From Nematopogon swammerdamellus (taxonomy: Eukaryota > Arthropoda > Insecta > Lepidoptera > Adelidae), in NCBI GenBank assembly GCA_946902875.1, contig OX336359.1, positions 620,001 through 684,000 on the forward strand: a stretch of DNA of 64,000 bases, given 5' to 3'. Every line of letters starts with the position of its first letter. Position 1 is the first letter of the stretch. This document shows positions 32,248-45,800 of the stretch, piece after piece. The position numbers were made by a program, and so were the translations under genes. The notes beneath the pieces are model-generated. The model searched no databases. It was not told where the DNA came from and saw only the letters and a program-made list of their open reading frames with translations.

Positions 32248-35200
32248 TTATTTGTTCGTGACGGACAACAGCACCGTGAAGTAAGACATCGTGCTCCTCA
32301 GTAGCTGCAAAAAAATAGATAGATAGTTAACATAGATTATTTTGCTTCTTTGTTTTGCAGTATTTTGTTCCATTGTTAGCATTCCTAGTTAGTACCGTGT
32401 GGGGTCGGTACTTAAAGTACCGTGTGGGGTCGGTACTTAAAGTACCGTGTGGGGTCGGTACTTAAAAAGAATAACCCCACTGCATCTCTCCCCATGCATG
32501 TCGTAAAAGGCGACTAAGGGATAAGGACAAGATGCCGCGCTAAAGGGCGACAGGCTCGCCACCTCTCACCTTGGCACGGTACTTCCACCGAGTCATGCAG
32601 CAGGTGGGTCTTCGTGCCTTACTTGCTGCTTGATCGATTGAATCTTGTTCGAATGCTTTGCGAAACGTGGTGGTCGGTGTTGTGATGTAATTTGCCAGAG
32701 TTTTTGCAGCACAATACCGATTGCTCTGCTTACCCCGATTGGCGGGATTCAGCGTGTGTGATATGTATGTATGTATGTTAGCATTCTACTCGTACGTAAT
32801 GAAAGATTTTACATATTGTTTTACACCGCGGCTGTTCATAAAAATAATCTACATACGGCTTTTACGGTAGGTATTGTCTATTCATCGACAAAATGTCGAA
32901 TAGAAAATACCGTAAAAAAGCGCTCAAGTTCGAGTCGAACTCGCGTGGAATAGGTTCCGCTCCATTCCGTTTTCGTGAGAACTTAAGACTTAGCAATTTT
33001 TTCTTTTTATTTATTTATTTTTTGTACTGGTTATAATTTATTAAGGATTTAGAGAAAATAAAAATCATTTCTTCCTTTCTTTCTGTCGTTTAGATTTTCC
33101 TGTAAATTATAAGACAGGCACTATAATAATATCACCAATGTTTCTTTTTCTTTCAAAATTTTAAACGCAGTAGTTTCTGACTTATGTGAGGGTGATGCCC
33201 GATTTTCGTATATTTTCTTTAATATTTTTATTTAAACTACGCATTACAAAATTATGGAAAAATATATTTGTATTTCTTGTAAGGAGTTCATTTGAGACGT
33301 CACATCAGGCACTTGAAAAAAAAAATTAAACTTTCTAATTTGTCCCCTAAAATCCAAATTTGTTTATTTAAGCGTCCGTGTAGACGTCCGTGATTGGGTC
33401 GTCAAACTCGTGTATAAAAATATGCACCAAATTTTTACGTCTAGTAGATTCAGACAAATTAAGGTGTGACGGACAGACAGACACGAGAGTGATCCTATAA
33501 AAGTTCCGGTTTTTCCCTTTTTTGAGGTACGAAACCCTAAAAAGTGTAAAATCTACTCATAATACCGACAGGATTATGACTAATATAATAATGCATTTAT
33601 AGGATCAGTAACTTACAGTCCCAAAAGTGGTATGAGAGAGGTCTATAGAGCCGAATATGTACATAGTGATGGGACGTCGCAGAGCAAACTGGAATATCCT
33701 GACGCTGGAGCGGTGTCGCCGCCCGTGCATCCAGCTGCTGCCCGCAACGCACTGCTCTAACCGCTCCGTCTGAAATTCCTTTAAATATTATTATTTGCAA
33801 AAGAAACACACCAGGCATGACAACACAGACATGGCATTTTTTTTACATTCTATTTATGGAATCAGTCACCGTTGGCTCCATAACTTACTACACCTGTGAT
33901 GTCAGCCTATCATATCTCGGTGAACTAGGTGCCTTGGTAGTTATGGATACGAGAGACACTTGGCTCCGTCAGCTTGGATTGTTGAGCTGACGACGCCCAA
34001 AAGCATTCGGTTTAGAACGGGGGCTGCGAATTCGTGCCGGCGGGACAGATGCTTATAGACACCTTATAGCTGGGCGGATAAAAACTAACTATTTTCATAG
34101 CAGTTTCGACCGACTTTCATTCAGACGTGCACTAAAAGGAAGGAGCTGGTGTGAACACCGATCTCTTCGCACACGCAAACTTGTGTCTTGGAAGCGTTAA
34201 ACTCGACCAGATTACTATGGCTCCATTTGGAAATAGACCGAAGCGTTTGTTCGAGTTCAGACACAAGTCTTCGCCTCTTCTCATCAACACCATTCCATCT
34301 GGCTGCTTCTTTAACATCTGCTACAACTTGTGCTACCAGTAGGGTACCCGTGCGTGCCTCTCCCAGCTCGGCACAACTCCGTATGTCTCACCCAAAATAT
34401 ATTATACATACTTTTTACCTAACATGCAAAATAAATTCAATAATAAAACAATTAGAACTACCGGATTAGAGAACTACCCTGTTTCCCATAGCTAAGGGAA
34501 TGATAATATTTTGGAGAACAGGGATAATTTTAGTAGATAGTTAATAACTATGACTATAATGTCCAAATTAGCTCTTTTTGTATTCTTTGCTTATAATATT
34601 ATATTCGTATCTTTTAAGAAAATCAATAAAGATGCTTCTTAGGAAGGACTGACGTGGCACCAAGTTCACCCGGTGTTATGGGTTGACATCGCGGATGTTG
34701 TAGGTCCATTATGTTGTTGTACCCAACCGTGTCAGTTTCCATAAAAAAACAAAGTGATTTGTTTGATTTTTCAATATACATTTTACTTTGTTTAAAATAA
34801 ATAAGTTTTCTGTTTTAAATACGCCCTTCAATTCAAGCTTACCTCATTCATCAAATGTTGTCCCAGAGCACAGAACAGTCCCATCTGAGCCAGCCCCGCC
34901 AGGCCAAAAAATAAAAGAGTAAGATTTCTTAGACTCATCATTACCTGAAAGAAATCATAGATAACATTCTCAATTAAATTATACACCAATTTCTACGACA
35001 AGCTAAATAGTAACAGATCTGGTAATTAAAGCATTAATCCATAATATAAGAATTCAAAATATAACAATAGGTTTGGAAGTCTGCCAGCCCTCTCAAGCTG
35101 AAGAGAAGGTACTCGTTGAAGAATCATCTTCACGTTAAGGCAACAGGTGTAAGTATGTTCCTAAGACAAATTTTGAACACAGACAACCGTGCATGGACTT

Positions 35201-38200
35201 TAATGTTAGGAGCTGATAACAAATTCTTAATCATCCAGGTGCAGACGAGCCGGAATAGTAGCGGTCCTGGGAGCCACCAACGATGAACAATTTCATCCAT
35301 AGGCACCGACGGCGGAGAGGTCTCCCTCCGCAAGTCAGACGTCAGAATGACGCGCCGATGGAGGAGCGACCCGGCTCGGCTGTCCCCAGGCGATACGCAC
35401 ATGATAGGACATACCTCGGCTGTAGCTACCATGTACATACACAAACACAAACAGAATGCAGATCCGAATGACAGTGTGAACAAGAACGGCTTGAGAGTCA
35501 CGTTCAACCTGCGACTACACCTGCAATCATACAAAGTTGTGCAAAGTTATGACGAGAAGAGAGTTGAGGTTAATCTTATTAGCTATTAAGACGTGTTTCA
35601 GTCATATTAGACGAGAAAAGTGTAGTTTCCTTTTTATTATTTCTGTAATGTAAGATGGCTGAATCAGAGGTACAGAACACACGCTCCGACCGACCAATAA
35701 ATATCACCTTTAGTTTTTTTATGGAATCCGACACGGTCGAGTACATCACCTACAACATCCGTTATGTCAGCCCATAACACCGGGTCAACTCAGTGCTTCC
35801 CTTAATTTCATGTTAGCTACAGTTTACCGGTGCTATATTGAACTACTTTACGTTACTCGTGGGTATGATTAGCTCACCATGGATCGTCGAAAACTAAAAT
35901 TCGTGGATTAATACTAAAAATACCACACAAACCGTCCACGCTAAATAAAATGTTTTAACAAACACATCAAATTATTGAATAGAATAGAAAATCTTTACTG
36001 CACACAATTTAAAAAGCTGTACATAAAAAGCAACACAAAAAAAGTACAGGAGTCCGCAAATGTGGACTTATCACTATAAGTCCATAAAAAAAAAAAAAAA
36101 AAAGTGATTTTTTCGAGTCAACATTTCCGTTCCGTATCCAGTAATATTTATTTAAAATCTATGATTTCAAATCTCGTAAAAACGTTTACAATTTTTTTTT
36201 TTATTTAAAAACTCTTTTTAATTAATACCCATTTAGTAGGTATTAAATTATAGTTTTAATTGAGAGCAACCAACGAAATTGACCTCAAACATCAATTACA
36301 AATTTAAAAGATCTTGCCTCTTCAAATCGACGTAGTGCTTGACACAGTGGGCCAGCATGATTTCACAATTCTTCTCCCACAGCTCACTGCCGGGTTCACT
36401 CAGTTCCGAAGCCAGTTCGTCCAGATTGGACATTATGAATCCTATCACCCTCATCTGGCGGGTTATGTTGCTCACCAGAAGTCCGGTTAGGGAATCCATC
36501 CCCACGTAAACTAAATATCCCAACAATAAAACACGTAAATGCAGGAAACCAAATTAATTCAATTTTCTCTGACAGGAGAATAACAACAACGTGACAACTT
36601 CTCCACCAATTTATTTGTAATGTCTTTATTAACACACAGTAATAGATATTTCGAAACATTAATAATATTCCCATTTGTTACCCGAATGCTCAGAACGAGC
36701 TCAAACGAGTTAAAGTTCATTAAAAAGATGTAGAAAAGGTTGTACTTTCATCTTGAATACATTAGCTTCAATTATTTAGCTAGACGATACTACTAAAGCT
36801 GAACTCTCGTACACTCCATTGAGAATTTCACTCTAATATAAAACTCATAAATAAAACAATCACATCATTTAATATCCTTACCGCTTGACATGTACGTGCA
36901 TAAGTAGATGCGTGCTACATATTCGATGTGATAAACAGGAGTTATCTGCTCATTCCATGGATATTTCAATTTCAGGGCTAAAAATTGAAACGAGAATAGA
37001 ATAGAATATAATAGAACAGAACAGAACAGATTAGAACAGAACAGAATAGAATAGAAACTCTTTATTGCACACAATGGAAAGAAGAACAGTACACGACTAG
37101 AAACAAGAAATACAGGAGTGTGCAAAGGTGGACGTATCACTGCAAGTGAGTTCGACCTCCTCATTCAACAACGGCCTACGCATTATCAAATCAATGCGAA
37201 ATCAATTTCTCGTCAAACTCTTTGAAGCTTATGTTGCAGGTGGTTTTGTTTCCTTCCATCCAATTTTTCTAAAAACATTCTCAAGACAACTTTATATAGC
37301 TCCAAGTCAGTCAGCCAGTCAATCAGTCAGCGTGTAAGCGTCCACTGCTGGACATACGCTTCTCCAATTTTCCTCCATCCTCCCGGCCATAGATCCAATT
37401 AAATGATGTGAAATTAATTTCTATTTCGCTATATATAATTAAATAGTTCAGTCGACAAAACAAACAAAATAATTTAGTTTATTTTCTAGGTGAAACGATG
37501 CCACATGTCCTGCTTTCATTAAAAAAAAGTGTATTTTATATGGCTTTGGTAATATGGAATTTAATTTATAAGTTTATTTTCTGTTGTTTAATTAAATTTT
37601 GCGTTACTAAAAAGATTTCAACTTCAAATAATTTTGTAGAAGTTAATATATAAGGTCTTTCAATAGTAGTTAACGCTATGCTAAGGGATATTAATAAGTA
37701 GATTTTATATATCGTAAAAAAATTGGTATGGGAACGTGATCAGTATCTGATACACATACCCCTTAGCGCCCCTGAGCGCAAAATCGCTGAAAAATTTAGG
37801 AATACTTACGAAACTCTCTATAGTGTGTTTCAGGGCTTATGAACCCCAGAACAATCGGAGATATGTCATAGAGAAGGCCACAAGGAAAAAATACCAATGA
37901 AAGTCCTATCACACACACTTTAATGAACTGAAGCACTACAGCTCTACTTTCCGCCATAAGCTCCACTAGTTCCGCTGACTTCTGTCCAACAGCTCCATTC
38001 TTAACTATTATAGAGATTAGTGGTATTTTGTGTTCATAATCGTTGATAACTAGTTTTTGAACCATGCCTTTGATCTCGTCTCTATAAACGATATGACAAG
38101 CGAGTTCGACTAAAAGTATTATTGCTGATACATTGATAGTGATGCCTTCTGCAAATGCATCCAAATCTTGAGTGTTATGGACGACGAAGTAAATTCCTCC

Positions 38201-38344
38201 AGCGACAAGTACCACGCTCGGTATAATGTTGTACAGTTGCCATATGAACTTTGCTTTGTCGAGCTTCTCCGCCGCAACGTGTAAATAAGTAATACCAGCA
38301 AAAGTTAGAATAACATTCAAATATTTTAGCGCTTTACTCGACAT
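32248..38344 (-). CDS. Odorant receptor OR-B, complete, 7 exons, 413 aa
   Basis: Closest relative of OR-A (long identical runs such as LDAFAEGITINVSAIILLVE) and the same family and likely role. Exons in transcript order: 37810-38344, 36882-36977, 36318-36510, 35415-35520, 34843-34944, 33617-33769, 32248-32304, with lengths and phases identical to OR-A. Start ATG 38344 (MSSKALKYLN); an upstream in-frame ATG would add residues with no counterpart in OR-C. Intron 3 again begins with GC (36317-36316). Compared with OR-A, most exon 1 changes fall in the predicted loop between TM2 and TM3 (DEIKGMVQKLVINDY) and in NGAVGQKSAELVELMAESRA. All exons are open. Introns carry SINE copies and a short 25-bp triplicate at 32393-32467. 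Confidence 0.88.
32393..32467. repeat. Three tandem units of about 25 bp in OR-B intron 6
   Basis: ACCGTGTGGGGTCGGTACTT three times in a row, followed by a sequence (CCCCACTGCATCTCTCCCC, GTCGTAAAAGGCGACTAAGG) that recurs at 56185-56255. Confidence 0.85.
36316..36317 (-). other. GC splice donor of OR-B intron 3
   Basis: AAGAG|GCAAGATC, same position and phase as in OR-A. Confidence 0.8.
36985..37110. repeat. AGAATAGAA-type simple repeat and LINE-tail-like sequence in OR-B intron 1
   Basis: Degenerate AGAACAGA/AGAATAGA units, then CTTTATTGCACACAATGG. A second such tail lies at 35995-36085, in OR-B intron 3. Confidence 0.6.
37304..37400. repeat. Dispersed repeat with GTCAGTCAGCGTGTAAGCG
   Basis: Same sequence at 53253-53295 and 54757-54890 (GCGTCCACTGCTGGACATAC...). 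Likely a SINE or other non-autonomous element; family not identified. Confidence 0.6.
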
Positions 38345-38764
38345 ATTGAAAAACACCAAAGCAACAGTAAGAAGAAATGTTAAATGAGTCACATTGATTG
38401 ATATTCGTGATAATATCTTCTTTTTATACATCCCATTATTTTCAATTATTATAATGGTGAAAAATCTTTTAGGAATTTACTACAATTGCCGCTTGTAATT
38501 ATGTACCTAATTTTGTGTGAGACATGTCTTACTAATTGAAAATGTATCATGCACCTATAGACTACATACAATGTTCAATCTACGATAGTAAGCAGCATTT
38601 TTTATTTTGCTATTTAACATACCATTGTTCGGGACATTCCATACAATTATTTGGTGTAAATAAAAAAAAAACAAAAACAATATAAACCTAAACATGGACT
38701 TAAGTATTATGGATATTAAGTATTATGGATATTAAGTAGTATGGATATTAAGCAGGAACACCTA

Positions 38765-38910
38765 GGCCCACTTGCACCAACACGAGTTTAAAGTTAAGTA
38801 GCGAGTTATGGATTTAAACGCGGTTCCCACAGTCAACGGGTGCTAGCTTAAACTGGTTTAGCGAGTTAAACTGGTTTATATATTAAATTTGTGTTGGTGC
38901 AAGTTGGCCT
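38765..38910. mobile_element. MITE, about 146 bp, TA-flanked
   Basis: Terminal inverted repeats GGCCCACTTGCACCAACAC (38765-38783) and GTGTTGGTGCAAGTTGGCC (38891-38909), one mismatch, with TA at 38763-38764 and 38911-38912. The interior repeats GCGAGTTA and AAACTGGTTTA. No coding capacity. Confidence 0.8.
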
Positions 38911-38959
38911 TAATACAGTTAATAACTAAAGAAATAAACCTACCTAACAAACATTAAAA

Positions 38960-39798
38960 TAACTATTAAAAGGAGCATTTTCAAATATTCCTAGAACACT
39001 TGCGGCATTACCCCGCTGGATGGCAAGGCTTACCCTTTGCATGGACTTATAAATAAAACAAACATTTCTTCCAGTTCAGTCTAGGGAGCCATAGTTCCTA
39101 TGACGCTATAATAGCGTTCCCTCTTTGAATTTCTAGGCTTATGCGGCGTATGAAGAAAGCCTTGGCATGCACGTCACCAGACTTATCCAATAGAAATTTG
39201 CCGATGGTTTCGGCAAAAGAAAGTGCGTCCGGTGACCATGCACCAAGGGTTTCTACCGCAAAACCAAGAAACTCAGAGTGGTTTTATGGATTCATACTTT
39301 CTGAGCAGCTTGTGCTGTGGCCACCCCGGCTGAACGCGAGGAAGCGGAGACATGGCAAGGCGTCAGCGTATAGACGCACGTGGCGTCCCACACCAGGGCT
39401 CTACCCTTCGTCCACGGAACCAGCGTCATGCCGTCCGGTCTTTTGCTGTCCAAGCGCGAGATGTCTGGTGGCTCCAGTAGGGTGGGCATACCAACGGAGG
39501 CTAGAGATGTGTTTATAATATTGTTAAGGCGCGCGTTGCGCGTCAGTCTTCCTGCACTCCGCTGGCATGCAAAATGGTGGTGTCCTAAACAGTCGACGCT
39601 GGCTCCGCAGACGCAAGAATGAGGTTGGCACACCTTGGCACCGATTCTAAGAACAATAGAAATTCTTAATGTGGTTTTATCTAGCAAGGTGCCAAGGCGT
39701 GGAGAGGGGTACGCCTTTAACCACGCCCCCGATTCGTGTCGTGACGCTACCAATATCCGAGCCCGGTAAATTTCAGAATTTACACTTTTTCCAATCAA
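38960..39798 (-). pseudogene. Retroelement RT C-terminal region, decayed
   Basis: 39292-39798 encodes SGAWLKAYPSPRLG, a Cys/His cluster (CVCGASVDCLGHHHFAC), then RPDGMTLVPWTKGRALVWDATC. In another frame 39080-39260 continues with FAVETLGAWSPDA and RRISLEIQRG, and 38960-39040 encodes the end. This tail follows RT in a widespread metazoan LINE type; the RPDG...WDAT block could be a restriction-like endonuclease remnant. Frameshifts separate the pieces. Related pieces lie at 54950-55240 and 57640-58045. Confidence 0.65.
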
Positions 39799-40909
39799 TT
39801 CGCATATATTTTCTTCTATTATAGGAGAATCCCATTGTTTCTGAATTTTCCGGGCGACTGGAACATATTTATTTATTTATTTATTTATTTACTCAAAAAC
39901 CTCCTATTTACAGATAATATCCAATTCTTAGGTTAGGTTAATAATAATAATACAATAATATAATCAAATACTTTACAGTAGGTTAATAATATGATAATAA
40001 TAAATGGATAATAATGAATAAGATAAAGAGAACATAATAAATAATATAATATACTTCAGGTAATCACGATTTCCAACCCTCGATTGCCTGACCCATGCTG
40101 TCGACCTCAAAGCCAAGTGGCTGGATGGAAAATCAAGTGATGGAAAACGTATTTTACCGATGAGGTCTAAACTGGCATGACAAATTTGGCAAATTAGTGA
40201 ACCCAAATAGGAAAATATTTGAATCCTCTAGTACAGCAATACCAGGTGTTCCAGTGGATACCTAGATGGTTCATAATTTCTAACACTCGGAAATCAGACA
40301 GTGTTGGATGAAACTATATTTCCCATTGGATAGGATTCAACTCCAACCCTAAGTATTTGAAACTACATATTAATCCCTTGATATCTTTAATTACGTCGTC
40401 TGCATCGCCTGAGATACATCATCTACTCTACATACCATACATTTAGTCTTGATCATAAGTTATGGATTATACTGTTGATAGCTAGGCTGAAAATTGCGGG
40501 ACCCAATGGGTCATCTGTTGGCAGCCCTCACCAGAATTTATAATCGTATTTTTTTAAATAAATGCGATTTTTTTGAGTAACGTTAATACACATAAGGAAA
40601 CAGACCTGGTACATTGTCTTTGACAGCAAATAAGAGTTTGTCTCTTTCAACAGAATTAAGGCGTTCAATAACAATAAGGCGTTCTTGGCGTGTACTTTTA
40701 CTAAAATTTTGAGATTGATTATTACAGTTGTTGTTAATACAGGCGCATGAACTGTGCTGCTTCTGCTCCCCCCCTTAGTGGCGAAACCTACTTGTACAGG
40801 ACAAACAAAACACTAAGTATTTTGTGACTAGACGTCTACTAGTAGACCCAACAGCTATTGGTCATAATCCTCCTTCCTTCTTGTTCAGTGCGACTAGAGA
40901 AGCGCCGTA

Positions 40910-41168
40910 AGGGAAAGGGTCAGCCACTACTTTCCCTGCTAGCATTACATTTGCCACACGCATTAGGGCCTCCAGCAGCTTGTTTCCGGCGTCGTGATGG
41001 AGACCAGGTCTTTCAGGTGCTGAGGTGTGAGAGCGTCGATGCAGCCAGCAGATCCAGAAAGTAAAGATTTGATCGCTTCGAGTACTGATTCCTTTCTTGC
41101 TATCATATGGTCATCAGGGTCCTGGGGATGGTCCGAAAAGCAATTAATATAGGTTTTTTGGGTACCTA
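40910..41168 (-). pseudogene. Retroelement RT N-terminal fragment
   Basis: Encodes RKESVLEAIKSLLSGSAGCIDALTPQHLKDL (shown here as motif summary: ESVLEAIKSLLSGSAG then LTPQHLKDL), which resembles the start of an RT domain, and in another frame LEALMRVANVMLAGKV. Probably the same element type as 38960-39798. Decayed. Confidence 0.6.
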
Positions 41169-41342
41169 TCAATCCTTTGTTACATAGGTAATTTATGCTT
41201 ACAAAATAATACTTAATAAAAATTTAGTTTTTATTTAGTCGTTAATTAATGCATAATTAGTAAAATTTTAGGAGATTTATTTATTTAGTTATATATTACA
41301 TTGTTACTACAGAGCAAGCCCCAAAATTTAACAATGGAGAAT

Positions 41343-41564
41343 CTATTTCAAAGTTAGCTCAATGTATCTCACCGCGTACTTTTGAAAGACTTTAGTATTG
41401 CAGCTGAAGACGTCTAGATCTGAAAACATGACCAACATTCGATTGAGTGCGGTCAGCGCCCGGTGAATTGGAGTCTGGCCATAGTGGAACGTCCGCGATG
41501 GACTTTCCGCAAACAGCAAGTGACTCCTTGCACGCAGATATATATTCGGGACATGCAGCGACAT
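41343..41564 (-). other. Unrecognised open frame of 73 codons
   Basis: Encodes SHLLFAESPSRTFHYGQTPI and ends YAVRYIELTLK. Composition looks protein-like rather than random, but I recognise no family and see no partner exons. It could be an exon or a transposon remnant. Confidence 0.25.
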
Positions 41565-41837
41565 TATACCGAGGATGGATGAATTGTCTATACGACCATT
41601 CAGAGATACATGGTTTGAAATTTCAAATCGTATTAGTTTAAAATTCTATCAGCATTCGTTTAAAGCACAGGTGCCCATATTTAAGGCGACTTAATTACCA
41701 TCGTGTTCTCCATAATTAATTACCTGATTATTTTGATTAGAGCCAAATAGCTCGCTTAGGTATTAGATTGTTTCAAGGGGACATTTATAAGTTTATTAAC
41801 GGTTTTTAGGTTTATCAGGGTCTATTAATTAGGCTTC

Positions 41838-42010
41838 CGTATACATACGGAGTATGTCTTCGCCGTCTGTCTTTCTGTCTGTCTGCCTATCTGCCTGTCT
41901 GTTTGCCTGTCCGTCCGTCCGTCCTAGGGCTATATCTTTTGAACTGTGGTAGGTATTTTCACAGAATATGTGTTATTATGTCAGATATGCCAACAAATAT
42001 AAGAGGGTCC
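41838..42010 (-). repeat. (GTCT)n-tailed dispersed repeat, second copy at 48010-48330
   Basis: Contains GTCTGTCTGCC, GTCCGTCCGTCCTAG and TTTTCACAGAATATGTGTTA; the reverse complement of the same words appears at 48040-48130. Confidence 0.6.
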
Positions 42011-42860
42011 CCATACTAGAAACCTGCTAAGTATATATTACTACATACTTACGCTACTAAATAAAATAATAGATAGCGCCACAGGTATGTTTTTTTGCAT
42101 TTTTTGACAGGTGTGGTATAGCAGATCTACGGAACCTCCCGTTCGTGAGGAAAACTCGCACTTGACAACAGAAATATATATTTTAGGAAGTTACGTCATA
42201 ACATTATTTGCAAACTGAGCATTATTAGGTATTCAGTACAGCTAGTAATCTCAAAACTAAATAAAAATGCAAGTTCATTTCACTCTTTATTGAAAGTTCT
42301 AAATTATTGTTTGACGTAACTTTTCAACAATGAGTATTTTAAATTATTACGTATTCACTCAATTTTACTGATTTAGAAAACATCAAAAAGTGTGCATTAG
42401 TTAGTATCTAAATATTTATTTTATTTGTGTTGCAGAGGCTCTAAACATTAGCCCTTACATGCAAACCTATACATTTCAAAATAACAGTTTAATTTATATT
42501 TTACTAGCTTTTTACCCGCTGCTTACGTCGCTGCATTGTAGGTTACGGTTAATTTGAGACTCCTCACGCACGTAAAGTGTTGCAATACGTATTTCCTCTC
42601 ACACATTGAAACAATTAAGATTAGTGGAGGGGCGTTCAGTTTTAGAATAGACGGTCTTCTGCTGCCCTATTTCTACTTGTTTGACTATGCAATAAATACA
42701 TTCATTACACCATCAATACAACTTAATACAGTTCTATGCAGCTTTGTATTTTTATTTATGCATCTTATTACTTTATTTATTTCTAAAAAAAATATTACAT
42801 TAATTGTGAATAATCTTTCACAAATTTAAATAAAGTTTCTTAAAACAATAAAATATTAGT

Positions 42861-45800
42861 TTATTTTTTAGTCACGGACAACAGCATTGTGAAGTAAGAC
42901 ATCGAACTTCTCAGGAACTGAAAGTAAATTATACAAATTATTATTCTATTGTGCAGATGACGGGTGCAGCCTGCAGGTGGTGTAGACAACCATTATGTAT
43001 CGGACTGGGATGCTACCACCAGCGCACTGGACGAAAGATGACACGTCATCAGCTTTGGTTGTATTCTCCCTTGTCCAGTATAGCCAGCTATCCAATGGGA
43101 AGATTCTGGTGTGACACGTACTCTAAGGTGATATTGGCTAGTGTTAATATGTGCTGCAGTCCTTCTGACTTAGCCACCCATTATAGGATTACAAATAAAA
43201 TGAACATCTATATTCATAGGAATACATATCAAAATGTGTAGACAAAATATGACATGCTGAAAATTTGTGAATTCTTACAACTAACCTTTCCAAATGTAGC
43301 ATAGGAGAGGTCTATGGAGCCGAATATGTACATAGTGATGGGACGCTGGAGCGCTACTTGGAATATCTTGATGCTGGAGCGGTGTTGACGTCCGTGCAGC
43401 CACCAGCGCCCTCCCACGCAGATCTGAAGACGCCCCGACTGGAACACACATCTCATATCTTATTGTAGACTGGAAGAAATCATTGATATCACAGTCACGT
43501 TGTCAGTGCAAAAACAGTGATTCGGTACCGCTGAAGGCCGGAAAGACTGGAGGAGAATTGAAGAAGGCATGTGGATAGAGGTATGAGAAGGAATAGGTAT
43601 GATATATCTAAATTATCTCGTACCACACTCAAATTTGATCATGCGACCCTTCAGCTTAGAAGAAATATTCAGTTATTTGTAAATTTCTTCCTTTCGCTGG
43701 TTAGTATAGGCAAGCCCGCTCTGTTCTCGGATTGGTTTCGCTGCTCGTGCCCGACAACTGTCGTCGCGCGCGTGTGCGGTGGGTGGGACGAGAGCTACCT
43801 TCAGACACCGGGGGGTGTTCCGTTCCAGGCATTGGTTGGACTAAGTGAGATGGCGGCGATACCACTGGTGTTAGATACGAGTATATTTAGTCGCAGCCCA
43901 CGACACTTTCAGGTTTTGACGATAAAATACCAGGAACAAACCTGCAATAGCTTATAATAAATTGTCCATATTATACTCACCTACCTAGATTTTTGTGACC
44001 ACTGTCTAGGTTTGGTAAAAATAAAATAAAAACGCTATTGATGGAATGTTAACGCGTAGTTTCACTTATGATGTCAAGTGTATGTACTATCTGGTTGTTT
44101 AAATAAAGAAATTGAAAATGGCTGCATTCCTATTTGCCTCTTGCTCACACAATATAGATGTCTAAAGGAAATAAAGCAACTGTTCGAAAATAACAAATTG
44201 AAAATAAAAAAATATTGCATGCCGACTGTACAGCTATAAAACGTCGCCATTTAGGTTATACGTGTCTTTGCCACTAATCTTCGCACACAAAAATTTTGCT
44301 CTTTCACAAAATACACAGAACATAGAAATCACAAAACAAGCAGGAAAAAAAAGAAGTTCAGCTTATGTGCTGCAGTTCCCTCTCGATGTAAGTTCTCCAG
44401 CGCTGGTCTGCGACTGGATCGAACAAAAACGGTACGTAGGACTTTTACCAGAAATTATTGACCGCAGCTGGCATGCCTGCGAATAAGCTGATAAGTACTA
44501 AATTATTTTTATGAAACCTGACATGATTGGCTTCCAACTGTTTGTTGTCGAAACGAGGTGCCATGCCAGCTTTTAATCGTAAGGGCTAGTTAATTTATGT
44601 TTTAGAGCGTTATACCTCATTGATTAACTGTTGACCTTGAGCACAGACCAGCCCCAACTGGAAAGTAGCAGCTGATCCCATGAAAAGAATTGTTAGATTT
44701 CGAAGATTCATCAAACTCTGAAAAAATATACATTAAAGGTGAACGAGCTGCCATGGCTGTGCTTTCTTTTGTTCGTGATGATTACATTGGACTGGATGAA
44801 AAACACAAACTATTTTCTTAGCCGTTTCAACCTATCTTCTTTCAGTGCAGTCGTATCAATCCGGACAAGTTAAGGAAGTAACCTAAATTACTCAAATTGA
44901 ATAAAAACTAAAAAGGTTAGAATAACCTGAAAGTGAAAAGTGAACTTACGTCTGCAGTGGCTATCATGTACATTGATAAACACAACACGAAGGCCGAGCC
45001 AAATGATAAAGACAGCAAAAATGGCTTGAGAGCTGCGTTCAATGTTAGGCAGAACCTGAAATTACATAATGTTATTCAATCTCGTGTCCTTCAAGAGGGC
45101 CGTGAATAAGCGCCGCCTGGAACGAGTTCTAGGGCACCGCATACGATCGAATGCCCATGGGCGGGCATTTTGACTTTATATGACATGACAAAATAATCAT
45201 GATAGATGTAAACAGTATGGATGTCTTCAACGGTCATGATATGTTACTAACGGTCACAGATATGAGTTTCAACAGTCGGGCGGATATTCCAAAGTCTGAC
45301 TCGTAGAAAATGTAATATCTATTTTTTATAAAAGTCAGAGGTATTCGAAACAGCTAAATCCACCTTATCTATATAGCGAAACCACTCTTAGTCGGCGATC
45401 TTCGTGCAAAAATCCTTGATATCCAGCTACCCCAGCCAGCCTAAGTCCTCCATGGAGGCCACATGACGACCAGGGCGGCTGCAGATGAGACGAAGACAAG
45501 AAAAAATAAATTAAAATACTTACTATTTTTGGCGAATTACACCGAAGTCAAAAGGAGAATTACTATTTTAGTAGCAGCGTATGTATGCATGCATGTTTCA
45601 TCGTCTGCTCCCTCACATGGCCTAAACTACTGAACTAAACATACGAGGCATCGTTGGGTTTGTCTCGCTTTATGTAATATAATTTTTTTATCAAATCTTA
45701 TCGAGTGTCAAGAGAATAGTTGTCAAGAACTTGAAAATGCTATTTCAAAAATAATATATAGCATACTTATTGGTTCAAAACTATGATCTGTGTTTAAAAC

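Noticed and set aside
32393..32467. Short direct repeats as a CRISPR-like array
   Set aside because: Units are contiguous with no unique spacers, in an insect intron.
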